A stretch of 48,417 nucleotides of DNA from Pseudomonadota bacterium (lineage in GTDB: Bacteria; Pseudomonadota; Alphaproteobacteria; Sphingomonadales; Sphingomonadaceae): contig JAEZIO010000008.1 in assembly GCA_023436615.1 (NCBI GenBank), positions 1-48,417 of the forward strand, read 5' to 3'. Every line of letters starts with the position of its first letter. The first letter of the stretch is position 1. Below are positions 8,138 to 16,068 of this stretch, one piece after another. Position numbers and translations under genes: made by a program. A model generated the notes under the pieces. That model was not told the DNA's origin and ran no database searches. It was given only the letters and a program-made list of their open reading frames with translations.

Positions 8138-8556
8138 TGGACCAGCCAAAGCTGAGCGGCCTCGTTCCTGACAGCCTGCGCCGGCGAAGCGCGAAGATCG
8201 TGCTCGATTCGCTCGAGGTGATGGCGGACATCGGATTCCACGAATTCGAGATCGGCTCGCCGCAACGGCTTCTCGTCACGGTCGAAGTGTGGCTCGATTC
8301 CGCAGCGGGGCCGTCGGCCGACGATCCCTCTTCCGCGTGGGACTACGACTATTTGCGCGGCCAGGTCATCGAGCTCGCCACGGCGCGTCGTTACAACCTT
8401 CAGGAAACGCTGGCGGAATCCATCTACGAGCGCCTCGCCGCAATGCGGGGCGTGAAGGCGCTTCGGGTCAGCACTTCCAAGCCGGATGTCTATCCCGACG
8501 CGGGCGGGGTGGGCGTCGAGTTCGCCTCCTTCGCCGGGGCGGCTCCCGACATTTGA
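8137..8556 (+). CDS. folB: Dihydroneopterin aldolase-like protein
   Basis: A 139-residue FolB-like protein that would convert dihydroneopterin to hydroxymethyl-dihydropterin in folate synthesis. Conserved features are IVLDSLEVMADIGFHEFE (20-37) with the substrate glutamate region, WDYDYLRGQVIEL (68-80), the ETLAESI segment and STSKPDVYPDAGG (112-124) carrying the likely catalytic Lys115. The N-terminal 18 residues are an extension relative to short FolB proteins. Its ATG overlaps the stop of the FolM-like reductase by one base, so the two are probably coupled. Some homologues act on monapterin or as epimerases; the sequence does not settle this. Confidence 0.85.
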   Translation: MDQPKLSGLVPDSLRRRSAKIVLDSLEVMADIGFHEFEIGSPQRLLVTVEVWLDSAAGPSADDPSSAWDYDYLRGQVIELATARRYNLQETLAESIYERLAAMRGVKALRVSTSKPDVYPDAGGVGVEFASFAGAAPDI

Positions 8557-8632
8557 TTTGGAGGGTTCCCGAAGTGGAACAAAAGCGCTTGCACGGCACT
8601 TCATGCGGCCATAAGGAGGCCCGCTTGTTGCC

Positions 8633-8651
8633 CATGTGACTTTAGTACATG
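8633..8651. promoter_or_regulatory. Inverted repeat CATGT-N9-ACATG upstream of tonB
   Basis: Perfect five-base arms flank nine bases about 90 bases before the tonB start, in the 184-base folB-tonB gap. It has the size of a dimeric operator. No convincing -35/-10 pair could be placed with it, so it is a candidate only. The rest of the gap holds a small hairpin (CCGTG at 8702, CACGG at 8712) and a GAGGAG ribosome site at 8723-8728. Confidence 0.35.
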
Positions 8652-8740
8652 AGTAGCTTCCTAATCCTGGCGACGGGGCTGCATGGGGAGGCCCGGTCCG
8701 ACCGTGGAGTTCACGGCGTCTCGAGGAGAATTGTGCGTTA

Positions 8741-9397
8741 ATGTCTTACGCTCAACGGAAAGAGCTTAGCGGCAATCGGACACTGGCGATCATCATCGTC
8801 GTGATCCTGCAGTTCACGCTGGGCTACGCCATCGTTACGGGCCTCGCCTACAACGTCATCAAGAAGGCGGCTGAGGATCTCAAGACCTTCGACGTCGAGG
8901 AGGAGCCGCCGCCCCCCGAGGAGCCGCCGCCGCCCGAACAGCCCCAGCAAGTCCAGCCGCCGCCGGTCGTGACTCCGCCGCCAATCGTGCGCACGAACGT
9001 CACTCCGCCGCCGATCATTCAGCAGGTCCACGAAGCGCCGCCGCCCGTGATCACGCCGCAGGCGCCACCGGCTCCGCCGCCGCCGCCGCCGCCGGCCCAG
9101 AAGGTCGTCAAGGCGCAGAGCGCCCGCGGCAACCTTCAGTCGCTCTTCTCCGCGGAGGATTATCCTCAGGATGCCCTGCGCAACGAGGAGACCGGGACCG
9201 TGACCGTCAGCCTGAGCATCGGTACCGACGGGCGCGTCACCGGTTGCAACGTGACCGGCTCGAGCGGCTCGCGTTCGCTCGACAATGCGACCTGCCGGGT
9301 GCTGCGCAGCCGAGCACGCTTCACACCCGCGAAGCTGAGCAATGGCGAGCCGACGACCGACACTTACACGCAACGGATTACCTGGCGTCTGCAGTAG
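8741..9397 (+). CDS. tonB: TonB-family energy transducer
   Basis: Transmits proton-motive force from the ExbB-ExbD motor to outer-membrane TonB-dependent receptors. The 218-residue protein has a cytoplasmic start, one membrane helix at about 14-36, a periplasmic spacer rich in Pro and Glu (about 52-118, with repeated EEPPPP and TPPP units), and a TonB C-terminal domain (about 125-218) containing GTVTVSLSIGTDGRV and the SGSRSLDNATC segment. The ribosome site GAGGAG lies 12 bases upstream, a long spacing. It heads tonB-exbB-exbD-exbD, a four-gene unit ended by the hairpin at 11315. It lacks the long spacer of E. coli TonB but matches sphingomonad TonB in length. Confidence 0.92.
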   Translation: MSYAQRKELSGNRTLAIIIVVILQFTLGYAIVTGLAYNVIKKAAEDLKTFDVEEEPPPPEEPPPPEQPQQVQPPPVVTPPPIVRTNVTPPPIIQQVHEAPPPVITPQAPPAPPPPPPPAQKVVKAQSARGNLQSLFSAEDYPQDALRNEETGTVTVSLSIGTDGRVTGCNVTGSSGSRSLDNATCRVLRSRARFTPAKLSNGEPTTDTYTQRITWRLQ

Positions 9398-9436
9398 CCG
9401 CCGCTTTGAGCACTTAAGCAGAGGAAAGTAGCCGAA

Positions 9437-10276
9437 ATGTCCATTCTCACTCTTACCGCCGCCGCCGCCGCAGCCCCGGCCGGCGAGAACCCCTACGGCC
9501 TGTTGCCGGCACTCCAGCAGGGCGGAATCATCGCCTGGTCGGTGTTCATCATCCTGGTCGGCATGTCAGTCTTCTCGTTCTACATCCTGTTCACCAAGCT
9601 GATGCAGCAGCAGAAGATCATCAGCCAGGGCCGCAAGGTCCGCGCGAGCTTCTGGAACTCGCCGAACCTGCGCGAAGCCGCCACCAAGCTGGACTCGAAG
9701 AGCGCGTATCGCGCGATCGTCGATGACGCGCTCGTTGCCCAGGAGCAGCACGGCAAGCTGACCGACCCCATCGACCAGCACGACTGGATGGCGAACAGCC
9801 TGGCGCGCAGCCAGGGTGCGATCGGCGCCCGTCTCGGCGAAGGCCTCGCCTTCCTCGCGACGGTCGGCTCGACGGCTCCGTTCATCGGACTGTTCGGCAC
9901 CGTCATCGGCATCTACCGCGCGCTCATCAAGATCGGCGCCGCTGGCCAGGCGTCCATCGACGCGGTCGCCGGTCCGGTCGGCGAGGCGCTGATCATGACC
10001 GCGCTCGGTCTGGTCGTCGCGGTGCCCGCCGTGCTTGCGTACAACTGGCTGATCCGCCGCAACAAGTCGATCATGGAGGACCTCGCGGCCTTCACGAACG
10101 ACCTGCACGGCTACCTGATGTCGAACGGTGCGGTGAAGCCGCGCTTCGGCGACGCCAAGGGGACCGCCACCGCCGGTTCGCGGACGGCGGCGACGACGAC
10201 GGCCGGCAACCCGGGCGGACGCCAGCCACTGCGCACCGGCGCGACCCAGACGGGCGCCGAGACGCCGTCGGCCTAA
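9437..10276 (+). CDS. exbB: MotA/TolQ/ExbB-family proton channel protein
   Basis: Inner-membrane motor subunit, pentameric in known systems, that surrounds an ExbD dimer and uses proton flow to drive TonB. 279 residues: an Ala-rich N-terminus (signal-like, about 1-15), a first helix at about 32-54, a cytoplasmic region, and helices near 135-155 and 173-195. The signature GLAFLATVGSTAPFIGLFGT at about 135-154 and GEALIMTALGLVVAVPAVL at about 181-199 hold the conserved Thr residues of the pathway. A Thr/Gly-rich low-complexity tail follows from about residue 240. The ribosome site is GAGGAAAG. The TolQ alternative is disfavoured by the adjacent tonB and the absence of tolA/tolB. Confidence 0.93.
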   Translation: MSILTLTAAAAAAPAGENPYGLLPALQQGGIIAWSVFIILVGMSVFSFYILFTKLMQQQKIISQGRKVRASFWNSPNLREAATKLDSKSAYRAIVDDALVAQEQHGKLTDPIDQHDWMANSLARSQGAIGARLGEGLAFLATVGSTAPFIGLFGTVIGIYRALIKIGAAGQASIDAVAGPVGEALIMTALGLVVAVPAVLAYNWLIRRNKSIMEDLAAFTNDLHGYLMSNGAVKPRFGDAKGTATAGSRTAATTTAGNPGGRQPLRTGATQTGAETPSA

Positions 10277-10289
10277 CCACGTGAATGGA

Positions 10290-10315
10290 GGCGGGCCGCA
10301 GCTTGGCGGCCTGCC
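10290..10315 (+). other. Stem-loop between exbB and first exbD
   Basis: Ten-base arms 10290-10299 and 10306-10315 pair with a single G-U and enclose the loop AGCTTG. No T-run follows, so this is not a standard terminator. It lies 13 bases after the exbB stop and could stabilise the upstream message or reduce read-through into exbD. Confidence 0.55.
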
Positions 10316-10351
10316 CCCGATACGAATGCGTAGCATGAAGGCACAATTGCG

Positions 10352-10843
10352 ATGGCAATGAATGTAGGCCCCACCGACGACGATGAAGCGGAGGCGATCT
10401 CCGACATCAACGTGATCCCGCTCGCGGACACGATGCTGGTGATGTTGATCATCTTCCTGATTACCGTGCCTGTCGTGATCCAGAACGTGCCGGTGAAGCT
10501 TCCGAACGTCCGTTACGAGGCGACGACGACCAAGCCTGACAACGTCAACCTTTCGGTGAAGGGCGACGGCAAGGGCGGCTGCGAAGTGTACTGGAACCTG
10601 ACGAAGGTCAGCAGCCAGGACCTTCTCGACCGGGCCGTGAAGAAGCTCGAAGAGCAGATCCGCAAGGTGGGCGGCGTGGAGAACCTCACCGAGGAAACCA
10701 TGCCTGAAGCGCATATCCGCGGTGACGTCGACACGCCTTACAAGTGCATCGGGGGAGCAATCTTCACGATGCAGCGGGCCGGCTTCGCCCGCATCGGGTT
10801 CATTTCAGAGCCGCCGCCGCTGACCGGCGTTCGCGCAGACTAG
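10352..10843 (+). CDS. exbD: ExbD/TolR-family biopolymer transport protein (first copy)
   Basis: Partner of ExbB. 163 residues: a short acidic cytoplasmic start, one membrane helix at about 25-45, and a periplasmic domain. INVIPLADTML contains Asp26, which corresponds to the proton-carrying Asp25 of E. coli ExbD. The periplasmic part is longer than in the second copy and has two cysteines (about residues 74 and 132), suggesting a disulfide. It follows the intercistronic stem-loop and is 12 bases before the second exbD. Confidence 0.92.
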   Translation: MAMNVGPTDDDEAEAISDINVIPLADTMLVMLIIFLITVPVVIQNVPVKLPNVRYEATTTKPDNVNLSVKGDGKGGCEVYWNLTKVSSQDLLDRAVKKLEEQIRKVGGVENLTEETMPEAHIRGDVDTPYKCIGGAIFTMQRAGFARIGFISEPPPLTGVRAD

Positions 10844-10855
10844 GAGTTCGCTGCC

Positions 10856-11287
10856 ATGGCAGTGCAGACCACCACCGACAACACCAAGGGCGAGCCGATG
10901 CTCGACGTGAACGTCGTTCCGTTGATCGACGTCCTGCTGGTGCTGCTGATCATGTTCATCATCACGATCCCGGTGCAGACCCACGCGGTGAAGCTCGACC
11001 TGCCGCAGGATTCGCAGAATCAGCCGCCGCCGCCGATCGAGCCGACCAAGAACAAGGTCGTCATCACGGCGAGCAACCAGATCCTGTGGAACGGCTCGCC
11101 GGTCACCCCGCAGCAGCTTCGCCTCTACCTCGACGCGACGCAGCAGATGGACCCGATCCCGGAGCTTCACCTGCAGCCGGAGCCGAATGCGCGTTACGAG
11201 CTGGTCGACCAGGTGCTCGCCATCACGAAGAAGGCCCATGTCGAGAAGATGGGCTTCGTGGGCAACGAGGCCTACGCGACCTTCTGA
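10856..11287 (+). CDS. exbD: ExbD/TolR-family biopolymer transport protein (second copy)
   Basis: A second ExbD of 143 residues directly after the first. The membrane helix is at about 22-42, and NVVPLIDVLLVLLIMF carries Asp25, again the proton-path residue. The periplasmic domain has a Pro-rich linker (QPPPPIEP) and no cysteine pair, so the two copies differ outside the membrane. Duplicate exbD genes next to tonB are known in Xanthomonas and in alphaproteobacteria; in Xanthomonas the second copy serves only some substrates. It is the last gene before the terminator at 11315-11339. Confidence 0.92.
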   Translation: MAVQTTTDNTKGEPMLDVNVVPLIDVLLVLLIMFIITIPVQTHAVKLDLPQDSQNQPPPPIEPTKNKVVITASNQILWNGSPVTPQQLRLYLDATQQMDPIPELHLQPEPNARYELVDQVLAITKKAHVEKMGFVGNEAYATF

Positions 11288-11314
11288 TCCCGCGGATCGC
11301 ACTTTCTTCTGTCG

Positions 11315-11339
11315 GGGCGGCCTTCGGGCCGCCCTTTTT
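11315..11339 (+). terminator. Rho-independent terminator of tonB-exbB-exbD-exbD
   Basis: Perfect eight-base stem GGGCGGCC / GGCCGCCC with a TTCG tetraloop, followed by TTTTT. It begins 27 bases after the second exbD stop and separates the operon from glmU. Confidence 0.93.
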
Positions 11340-11393
11340 CGTCGTCGCGACCACTGGCGCTGGCCGGTAGCGCGTGCCATTCACGCCAGCAGG

Positions 11394-12749
11394 ATGAACC
11401 CGGTGCCGGACTTCGCCGTCGTCATACTCGCTGCCGGGCAGGGCACCCGGATGCGCTCGGACACGCACAAGGTGCTGCATCCGATTGCGTCGCGGCCGCT
11501 GCTCCTGCATCTCCTCGACTGCGTCGACGGCCTGGGCGCGAAGAAGCGCGTCGTCGTGGTGGGCAAGGGACGCGACCAGGTCGAAAAGGCCCTCGCGGGC
11601 CATGACGTCGCCGTGGCTCACCAGACCGAGCAGAAGGGGACCGGCCACGCGGTTCTGCAGGCGAAAGACGCGCTGGACGGATATGAAGGCGCCGTCCTCG
11701 TCCTCTATGCCGACACTCCGTTCGTTCGCGCAGAAACCCTTACACGCATGCTCGAGCGGCTCGACGGCCCGGGCGGTCCGGGCGTCGTCGTGCTCGCGTC
11801 CTGCCCGGAAGATCCGGCCGCATACGGGCGGATCATCCTCGGCGACGGCGACCGCATCGAGAAGATGGTCGAATATCGCGACGCCACCGACGAAGAGCGC
11901 GCGGTCCGGCTCTGCAATTCGGGAATGATGGCCGTTCGAGCGCCCGACCTGCTCCGTTGGCTCGGGCAGGTGAAGAACGACAACGCAGCCGGCGAATATT
12001 ACCTGCCGGACATCGTCAACATCGCCGCCGCCGAGGGGCGCGAGGCTGTCGTCATCGAGGGCGACCCTTACGAGACCGCGGGCGTCAACAGCCGCGCCGA
12101 GCTCGCGCACCTCGAGCTGGAATGGCAGCGCCGCCGCCGGGAGCAGGCGCTTCACGAGGGCGCGACGCTGATCGATCCGGAAAGCGTCTGGTTCGCCTAC
12201 GACACCAGGCTCGGCCGCGACGTCACTGTCGAGCCGCATGTGGTCTTCGGCCCCGGGGTCGAGGTTGCCGACGGGGCGACGATCAAGGCTTTCAGCCATA
12301 TCGAAGGGGCGGTGATCGGCGCCCGCGCGGCGATCGGCCCGTTCGCACGGATACGGCCGGGCACCACGCTGGCGGAGCGCACCAAGGTCGGCAATTTCGT
12401 GGAGCTCAAGAAAGCGGCCGTCGGCACCGGCGCGAAGGTCAATCACCTGTCCTATGTCGGAGACGCCGAGGTGGGTGCGGAAGCGAACATCGGCGCGGGC
12501 ACCATCACCTGCAATTACGATGGCTTCGGCAAATATCTGACGGTCATAGGGGAGGGCGCCTTCATCGGGTCGAACACCGCGCTGGTGGCGCCGGTGACCA
12601 TCGGCGACGGTGCGATTGTCGGCGCGGGATCGGTAATCACTTCCGATGTCGAGCCCGACAGCCTCGCCATCGAGCGGAACGAGCAGAAGGGGATCGCCGG
12701 CTGGGCACGGCGCTTCCGCGAGCGGATGACCCGGAAGGCCGCCGAATAA
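11394..12749 (+). CDS. glmU: Bifunctional UDP-N-acetylglucosamine pyrophosphorylase / GlcN-1-P acetyltransferase
   Basis: Makes UDP-GlcNAc from GlcN-1-P, acetyl-CoA and UTP for peptidoglycan and lipid A. 451 residues: an N-terminal uridylyltransferase with LAAGQGTRMRSDTHKVLHP near 12-30, then a left-handed beta-helix acetyltransferase from about 250 with hexapeptide repeats, the RPGTTLAERTKVGNFVELKK block and GAGTITCNYDG. The start ATG at 11394 lies in a CAGG context and matches the family N-terminus; upstream in-frame sequence includes the exbD tail and terminator and is not homologous. The stop overlaps the glmS start by one base (TAATG), so the two are coupled. Confidence 0.96.
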   Translation: MNPVPDFAVVILAAGQGTRMRSDTHKVLHPIASRPLLLHLLDCVDGLGAKKRVVVVGKGRDQVEKALAGHDVAVAHQTEQKGTGHAVLQAKDALDGYEGAVLVLYADTPFVRAETLTRMLERLDGPGGPGVVVLASCPEDPAAYGRIILGDGDRIEKMVEYRDATDEERAVRLCNSGMMAVRAPDLLRWLGQVKNDNAAGEYYLPDIVNIAAAEGREAVVIEGDPYETAGVNSRAELAHLELEWQRRRREQALHEGATLIDPESVWFAYDTRLGRDVTVEPHVVFGPGVEVADGATIKAFSHIEGAVIGARAAIGPFARIRPGTTLAERTKVGNFVELKKAAVGTGAKVNHLSYVGDAEVGAEANIGAGTITCNYDGFGKYLTVIGEGAFIGSNTALVAPVTIGDGAIVGAGSVITSDVEPDSLAIERNEQKGIAGWARRFRERMTRKAAE

Positions 12750-14572
12750 TGTGTGGAATCGTCGGAATTGTGGGCAAGGCGGAGGTTGCCGGACGCCTGT
12801 TCGACGGGCTCAAGCGCCTCGAATATCGTGGCTATGACTCGGCGGGTATCTGCACGATCGAAGGCGGCGCGTTCGAGCGCCGCCGCGCCGAAGGCAAGCT
12901 GGAGAAGCTGAAGCACGAGCTCGACGCCAATCCCCTCGGCGGCGTCGTGGGCATCGCGCATACGCGCTGGGCTACCCACGGCGCGCCGACCGTCGGCAAT
13001 GCCCATCCCCACATCGTCGGGCCGGTAGCGCTTGTTCACAACGGCATCATCGAGAATTTCAAGCCACTGCGTGACGAGCTGATCGCGCAGGGTCGCCGCT
13101 TCGAAAGCGAGACCGACACCGAGGTCGTCGGGCATCTCGTCGCTCGCGAGATCGAGCAAGGCCAGTCGCCGGAAGACGCGGTGGCGGCCGTGCTTCCACG
13201 CCTGCAGGGGGCCTTTGCGATCGCCTTCCTGTTTCGCGATCATCCCGATCTCATCATCGGCGCGCGAGCCGGGGCGCCCCTCACGGTCGGCTACGGCGAG
13301 GGCGAGAATTATCTTGGCTCGGACGCGATCGCGGTCGCTCCGTGGACGCAGCGCATCGCCTATCTCGAGGAAGGCGATTGGGCGGCGGTCCGGCGCGAGA
13401 GCATCCAGATCTACGACCGGGACAACCGGTCCGTCGAGCGCGAAATCGTCGAGTCCGGTGCCTCATCCGCGCCCGTGGAGAAGGGCAATTATCGGCACTA
13501 CATGCAGAAGGAGATCTTCGAGCAGCCGGTCGTCGTCGCGCAGACCCTCCAGAGCTATGTGCGGCCCTTCGAAGGCGAGGTCGCCTTGCCGGACATCGAC
13601 TTCGATCTCGCGGCCGTGGACCGGCTGACCATCGTCGCGTGCGGCACCAGCTACTATGCCGGGCTTGTCGCGAAATATTGGATCGAGCAGTTCGCGCGCA
13701 TTCCCGTCGACATCGATGTCGCGTCCGAATTCCGCTATCGCAACCCGGTCCTTGAGCCGGGCGGGCTGGCGCTCTTCATTAGCCAGTCCGGAGAAACCGC
13801 CGACACGCTCGCCGCCTTGCGCCACGCCAAGGAGGAGCGTCAGCGCATCGCCGTCGTGGTGAACGTGCCGACCAGCTCGATGGCGCGCGAAGCGGATTTG
13901 CTGCTGCCGACGCACGCCGGCCCCGAAATCGGCGTCGCCTCGACCAAGGCCTTCACATGCCAGCTCGCGGTCCTCGCAGCGCTCGCCGCCAATTTCGCCT
14001 GCGCCCGCGGCGGTATCGACCGCGACCAGGAAAAGAGGATCGTCGCCGATCTGCAGCAGGCGCCGGCGGCCCTGAATGCGGCGCTTGGCCATGATGACGA
14101 CATCGCCGCAATGGCGCATCTGATCGCGCCCGCGCGCGACGTGCTCTACCTTGGGCGCGGGCCATATTATCCGATGGCGCTCGAAGGAGCGCTGAAGCTC
14201 AAGGAAATCAGCTACATCCATGCGGAAGGCTATGCCGCGGGCGAGATGAAGCATGGGCCGATCGCGCTCATTGACGACAATGTGCCCGTGATCGTGCTCG
14301 CGCCGTCGGGACCGCTGTTCGAGAAGACCGTCAGCAACATGCAGGAAGTGCGCGCGCGCGGCGGGAAAATTGTCCTGATCAGCGACGCCAACGGCATCGC
14401 CGAGGCCGGGGACGGTTGCCTCGCGACCATCGAGATGCCCGAGGTGCACCCGCTGATCGCCCCGATCGTCTATGCAGCGCCGGTGCAGCTGCTGGCCTAT
14501 CACACGGCGGTCCTGAAAGGGACCGACGTCGACCAGCCGCGCAATCTCGCGAAGAGCGTGACCGTCGAATAG
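12749..14572 (+). CDS. glmS: Glutamine--fructose-6-phosphate aminotransferase (isomerizing)
   Basis: First committed step of amino-sugar synthesis: fructose-6-P plus glutamine to glucosamine-6-P. 607 residues, the usual family length. The start MCGIVGIVG places the nucleophile Cys directly after the Met. The glutaminase domain (to about 240) shows RGYDSAGI, HTRWATHG and HNGIIENF. Two SIS sugar-isomerase domains follow (CGTSYYAG, SQSGETADT, STKAFTCQ), and the C-terminus ends DQPRNLAKSVTVE as expected. No glmS ribozyme is present; the gene is coupled to glmU by TAATG. It ends three bases from the opposing LysR gene. Confidence 0.97.
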   Translation: MCGIVGIVGKAEVAGRLFDGLKRLEYRGYDSAGICTIEGGAFERRRAEGKLEKLKHELDANPLGGVVGIAHTRWATHGAPTVGNAHPHIVGPVALVHNGIIENFKPLRDELIAQGRRFESETDTEVVGHLVAREIEQGQSPEDAVAAVLPRLQGAFAIAFLFRDHPDLIIGARAGAPLTVGYGEGENYLGSDAIAVAPWTQRIAYLEEGDWAAVRRESIQIYDRDNRSVEREIVESGASSAPVEKGNYRHYMQKEIFEQPVVVAQTLQSYVRPFEGEVALPDIDFDLAAVDRLTIVACGTSYYAGLVAKYWIEQFARIPVDIDVASEFRYRNPVLEPGGLALFISQSGETADTLAALRHAKEERQRIAVVVNVPTSSMAREADLLLPTHAGPEIGVASTKAFTCQLAVLAALAANFACARGGIDRDQEKRIVADLQQAPAALNAALGHDDDIAAMAHLIAPARDVLYLGRGPYYPMALEGALKLKEISYIHAEGYAAGEMKHGPIALIDDNVPVIVLAPSGPLFEKTVSNMQEVRARGGKIVLISDANGIAEAGDGCLATIEMPEVHPLIAPIVYAAPVQLLAYHTAVLKGTDVDQPRNLAKSVTVE

Positions 14573-14575
14573 GCG

Positions 14576-15481
14576 CTAGGCTGCGGCCGTCCTCGCTTCG
14601 AGCTCGCGAATGTGGCGGCTCAGCCGTTCGTAGAGGAAATCGATCACCAGGCGCACCGGCGGGGAGTGCCGGACTCGCTCGTGCGTCAGCAGCCAGAACG
14701 TCCGGCCATGGCCTTCGCGCGGCGGGAAGCAGCGGATGAGGTCGGAATCGGCGTCTCCGATTATCGCCGGCAGGACGCCGAGCCCGAACCCCGAGCGAAC
14801 GCCCGCGAGGAGGCCCGTCGAGGAGCCCTGATGCATCGCAACCTGCTCTTCCAGCCCCAGCTCTTCGATCCACGCCTTGTAATGCCGCCAGAGATTGCCG
14901 CCGCCTCCGCCCATGATCGTGTGCTGTTTCAGCTCGTCCCTTGAACCCGGCACGCCCTTACGGGCCGCATAGTCCCGGCTGCAGTATAGCGACCAGTCGT
15001 CGCTGCAGAGCGCGCGGCCGACGACTCCAGCGGGTTGTTGCGCCTTGGTACCGCGAAGCGCGATATCCGCTTCGCCGGCACCGAGGTCGCGAACCAGCGA
15101 GCTCGTGTCGAGTTCGATGTGGATGTCCGGGTGCAGCTCGTGGAGCTCGCGCAGGATCGGCGGCAGCAGCGTCATCGCGAAGATTTCGTCTGTGGTGATC
15201 CGCACGGTGCCGCTCAGCTCGCGGGTCGTCGCCCGTGCGGCATCGGCAAAGGCGGTTGCGGCCGCCTCTACGCGCCGCGCCTGTTGGACGAGCTGTTCGC
15301 CGCCCGGGGTCAGCACATAGCCTGCCTGCCGCTTCTCGAAGAGCGGGAAGCCGATCGCCGATTCCAGCGCGGCGATCCGGCGGGCGACAGTCGTCTGGCT
15401 CACTCGCAGCGTCCGGCCGGCCGCGAGCGTGCTTCCCGCCCGCGCGACCGCAAGGAAATAGCGAAGGTCGTCCCAATCCAT
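14576..15481 (-). CDS. LysR-family transcriptional regulator
   Basis: A 301-residue LTTR. Residues 1-60 form the winged helix (DWDDLRYFLAVARAGS, then VSQTTVARRIAALE), followed by a linker helix and a periplasmic-binding-protein-like effector domain from about 88. The N-terminal style and the effector domain resemble the large proteobacterial subgroup that represses nearby enzymes or efflux genes; the ligand cannot be read from sequence. The ATG at 15481 is chosen because the domain starts at residue 2; upstream in-frame sequence contains the palindrome. It is divergent from the UrcA gene across 148 bases holding a perfect operator-like repeat, so it probably controls itself and perhaps that neighbour. 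Confidence 0.92.
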   Translation of the reverse strand: MDWDDLRYFLAVARAGSTLAAGRTLRVSQTTVARRIAALESAIGFPLFEKRQAGYVLTPGGEQLVQQARRVEAAATAFADAARATTRELSGTVRITTDEIFAMTLLPPILRELHELHPDIHIELDTSSLVRDLGAGEADIALRGTKAQQPAGVVGRALCSDDWSLYCSRDYAARKGVPGSRDELKQHTIMGGGGGNLWRHYKAWIEELGLEEQVAMHQGSSTGLLAGVRSGFGLGVLPAIIGDADSDLIRCFPPREGHGRTFWLLTHERVRHSPPVRLVIDFLYERLSRHIRELEARTAAA

Positions 15482-15515
15482 CTTGGCGAGCTTACGCACT
15501 TTCTGTTGCAGCGGT

Positions 15516-15535
15516 GTTCTGCATTTCTGCAGAAC
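15516..15535. promoter_or_regulatory. Perfect palindrome, likely LysR operator
   Basis: GTTCTGCA-TTTC-TGCAGAAC: eight-base arms with a four-base centre. It contains T-N11-A spacing, the known core of LTTR sites. It is 34 bases before the LysR ATG and 94 bases before the UrcA ATG, where a shared regulator would bind. Confidence 0.7.
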
Positions 15536-15629
15536 GATACCACGACATCGTTGCTGCCGCGCACCGAAAAATCGGACTAATTGGACGGTCGCCCCGGATT
15601 CTCGTCCGGCCCCAAACAGGAGGCGACCA

Positions 15630-15968
15630 ATGAAGCAGACTCTCAGGATCATCCTTTTTTCGGCCCTCGCCACGGCTGCTCTGATCAAGGGCGTCCCCGC
15701 GCTGGCGGAGCCGGCAGACGTGAACGTCGCCGTGGTCGAGACCGGTGACTTGAACCTCGCGGACGCGGCCGGCCAGTCCCGGCTCGAGCAGCGCCTCATC
15801 GTCGCAGCGCACGCGGTTTGCGACACGGCGTCGCCCGTCGATCTCAAGGCCGGCAATGCGGAGGCCAAGTGCCGCTCCGACGTTCTCTCGGCCGCTCGCG
15901 ACCGCGCGCAAGCTATGGTCGCCAGCGGCACGCGAAATCGGGCGGTGGTGCTCGCCGCGAGCAGGTAG
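15630..15968 (+). CDS. UrcA family protein, secreted
   Basis: A 112-residue exported protein. Residues 1-26 are a signal peptide ending PALAEP. The remainder has the UrcA pattern: VAVVETGDLNLADAAGQSRL followed by a helical segment with VCD and a second cysteine (KCRSD) about 20 residues later, probably a disulfide. UrcA proteins are small periplasmic proteins typical of sphingomonads and caulobacters; their role is unknown. The ribosome site AGGAGG at 15618-15623 gives good spacing to ATG 15630. Divergent from LysR across the palindrome at 15516. Confidence 0.85.
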   Translation: MKQTLRIILFSALATAALIKGVPALAEPADVNVAVVETGDLNLADAAGQSRLEQRLIVAAHAVCDTASPVDLKAGNAEAKCRSDVLSAARDRAQAMVASGTRNRAVVLAASR

Positions 15969-16027
15969 CTTCGCCGCGACCGCCGCTTCGTCGGCCGCGG
16001 TCGCTTCCGAAAACGCTGGCAATCTCA

Positions 16028-16068
16028 ATCACTTCCTGTATCCTCCGAACAGGGTGGAGGGAAGTGAT
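16028..16068 (+). promoter_or_regulatory. Hairpin masking the ribosome site and start of the PhyH gene
   Basis: ATCACTTCC at 16028-16036 is fully complementary to GGAAGTGAT at 16060-16068, which runs from the Shine-Dalgarno region into the ATG at 16067. Within the loop CCTCC (16042) can pair with GGAGG (16056), and CCTGT (16035) with ACAGG (16049). Each pairing hides part of GGAGGG or the start codon. A thermometer-like or trans-acting control is possible. Confidence 0.5.

Noticed and set aside
12600..12760. A glmS ribozyme
   Set aside because: glmS starts on the last base of the glmU stop, leaving no room for the ribozyme, and none of its conserved core was seen.
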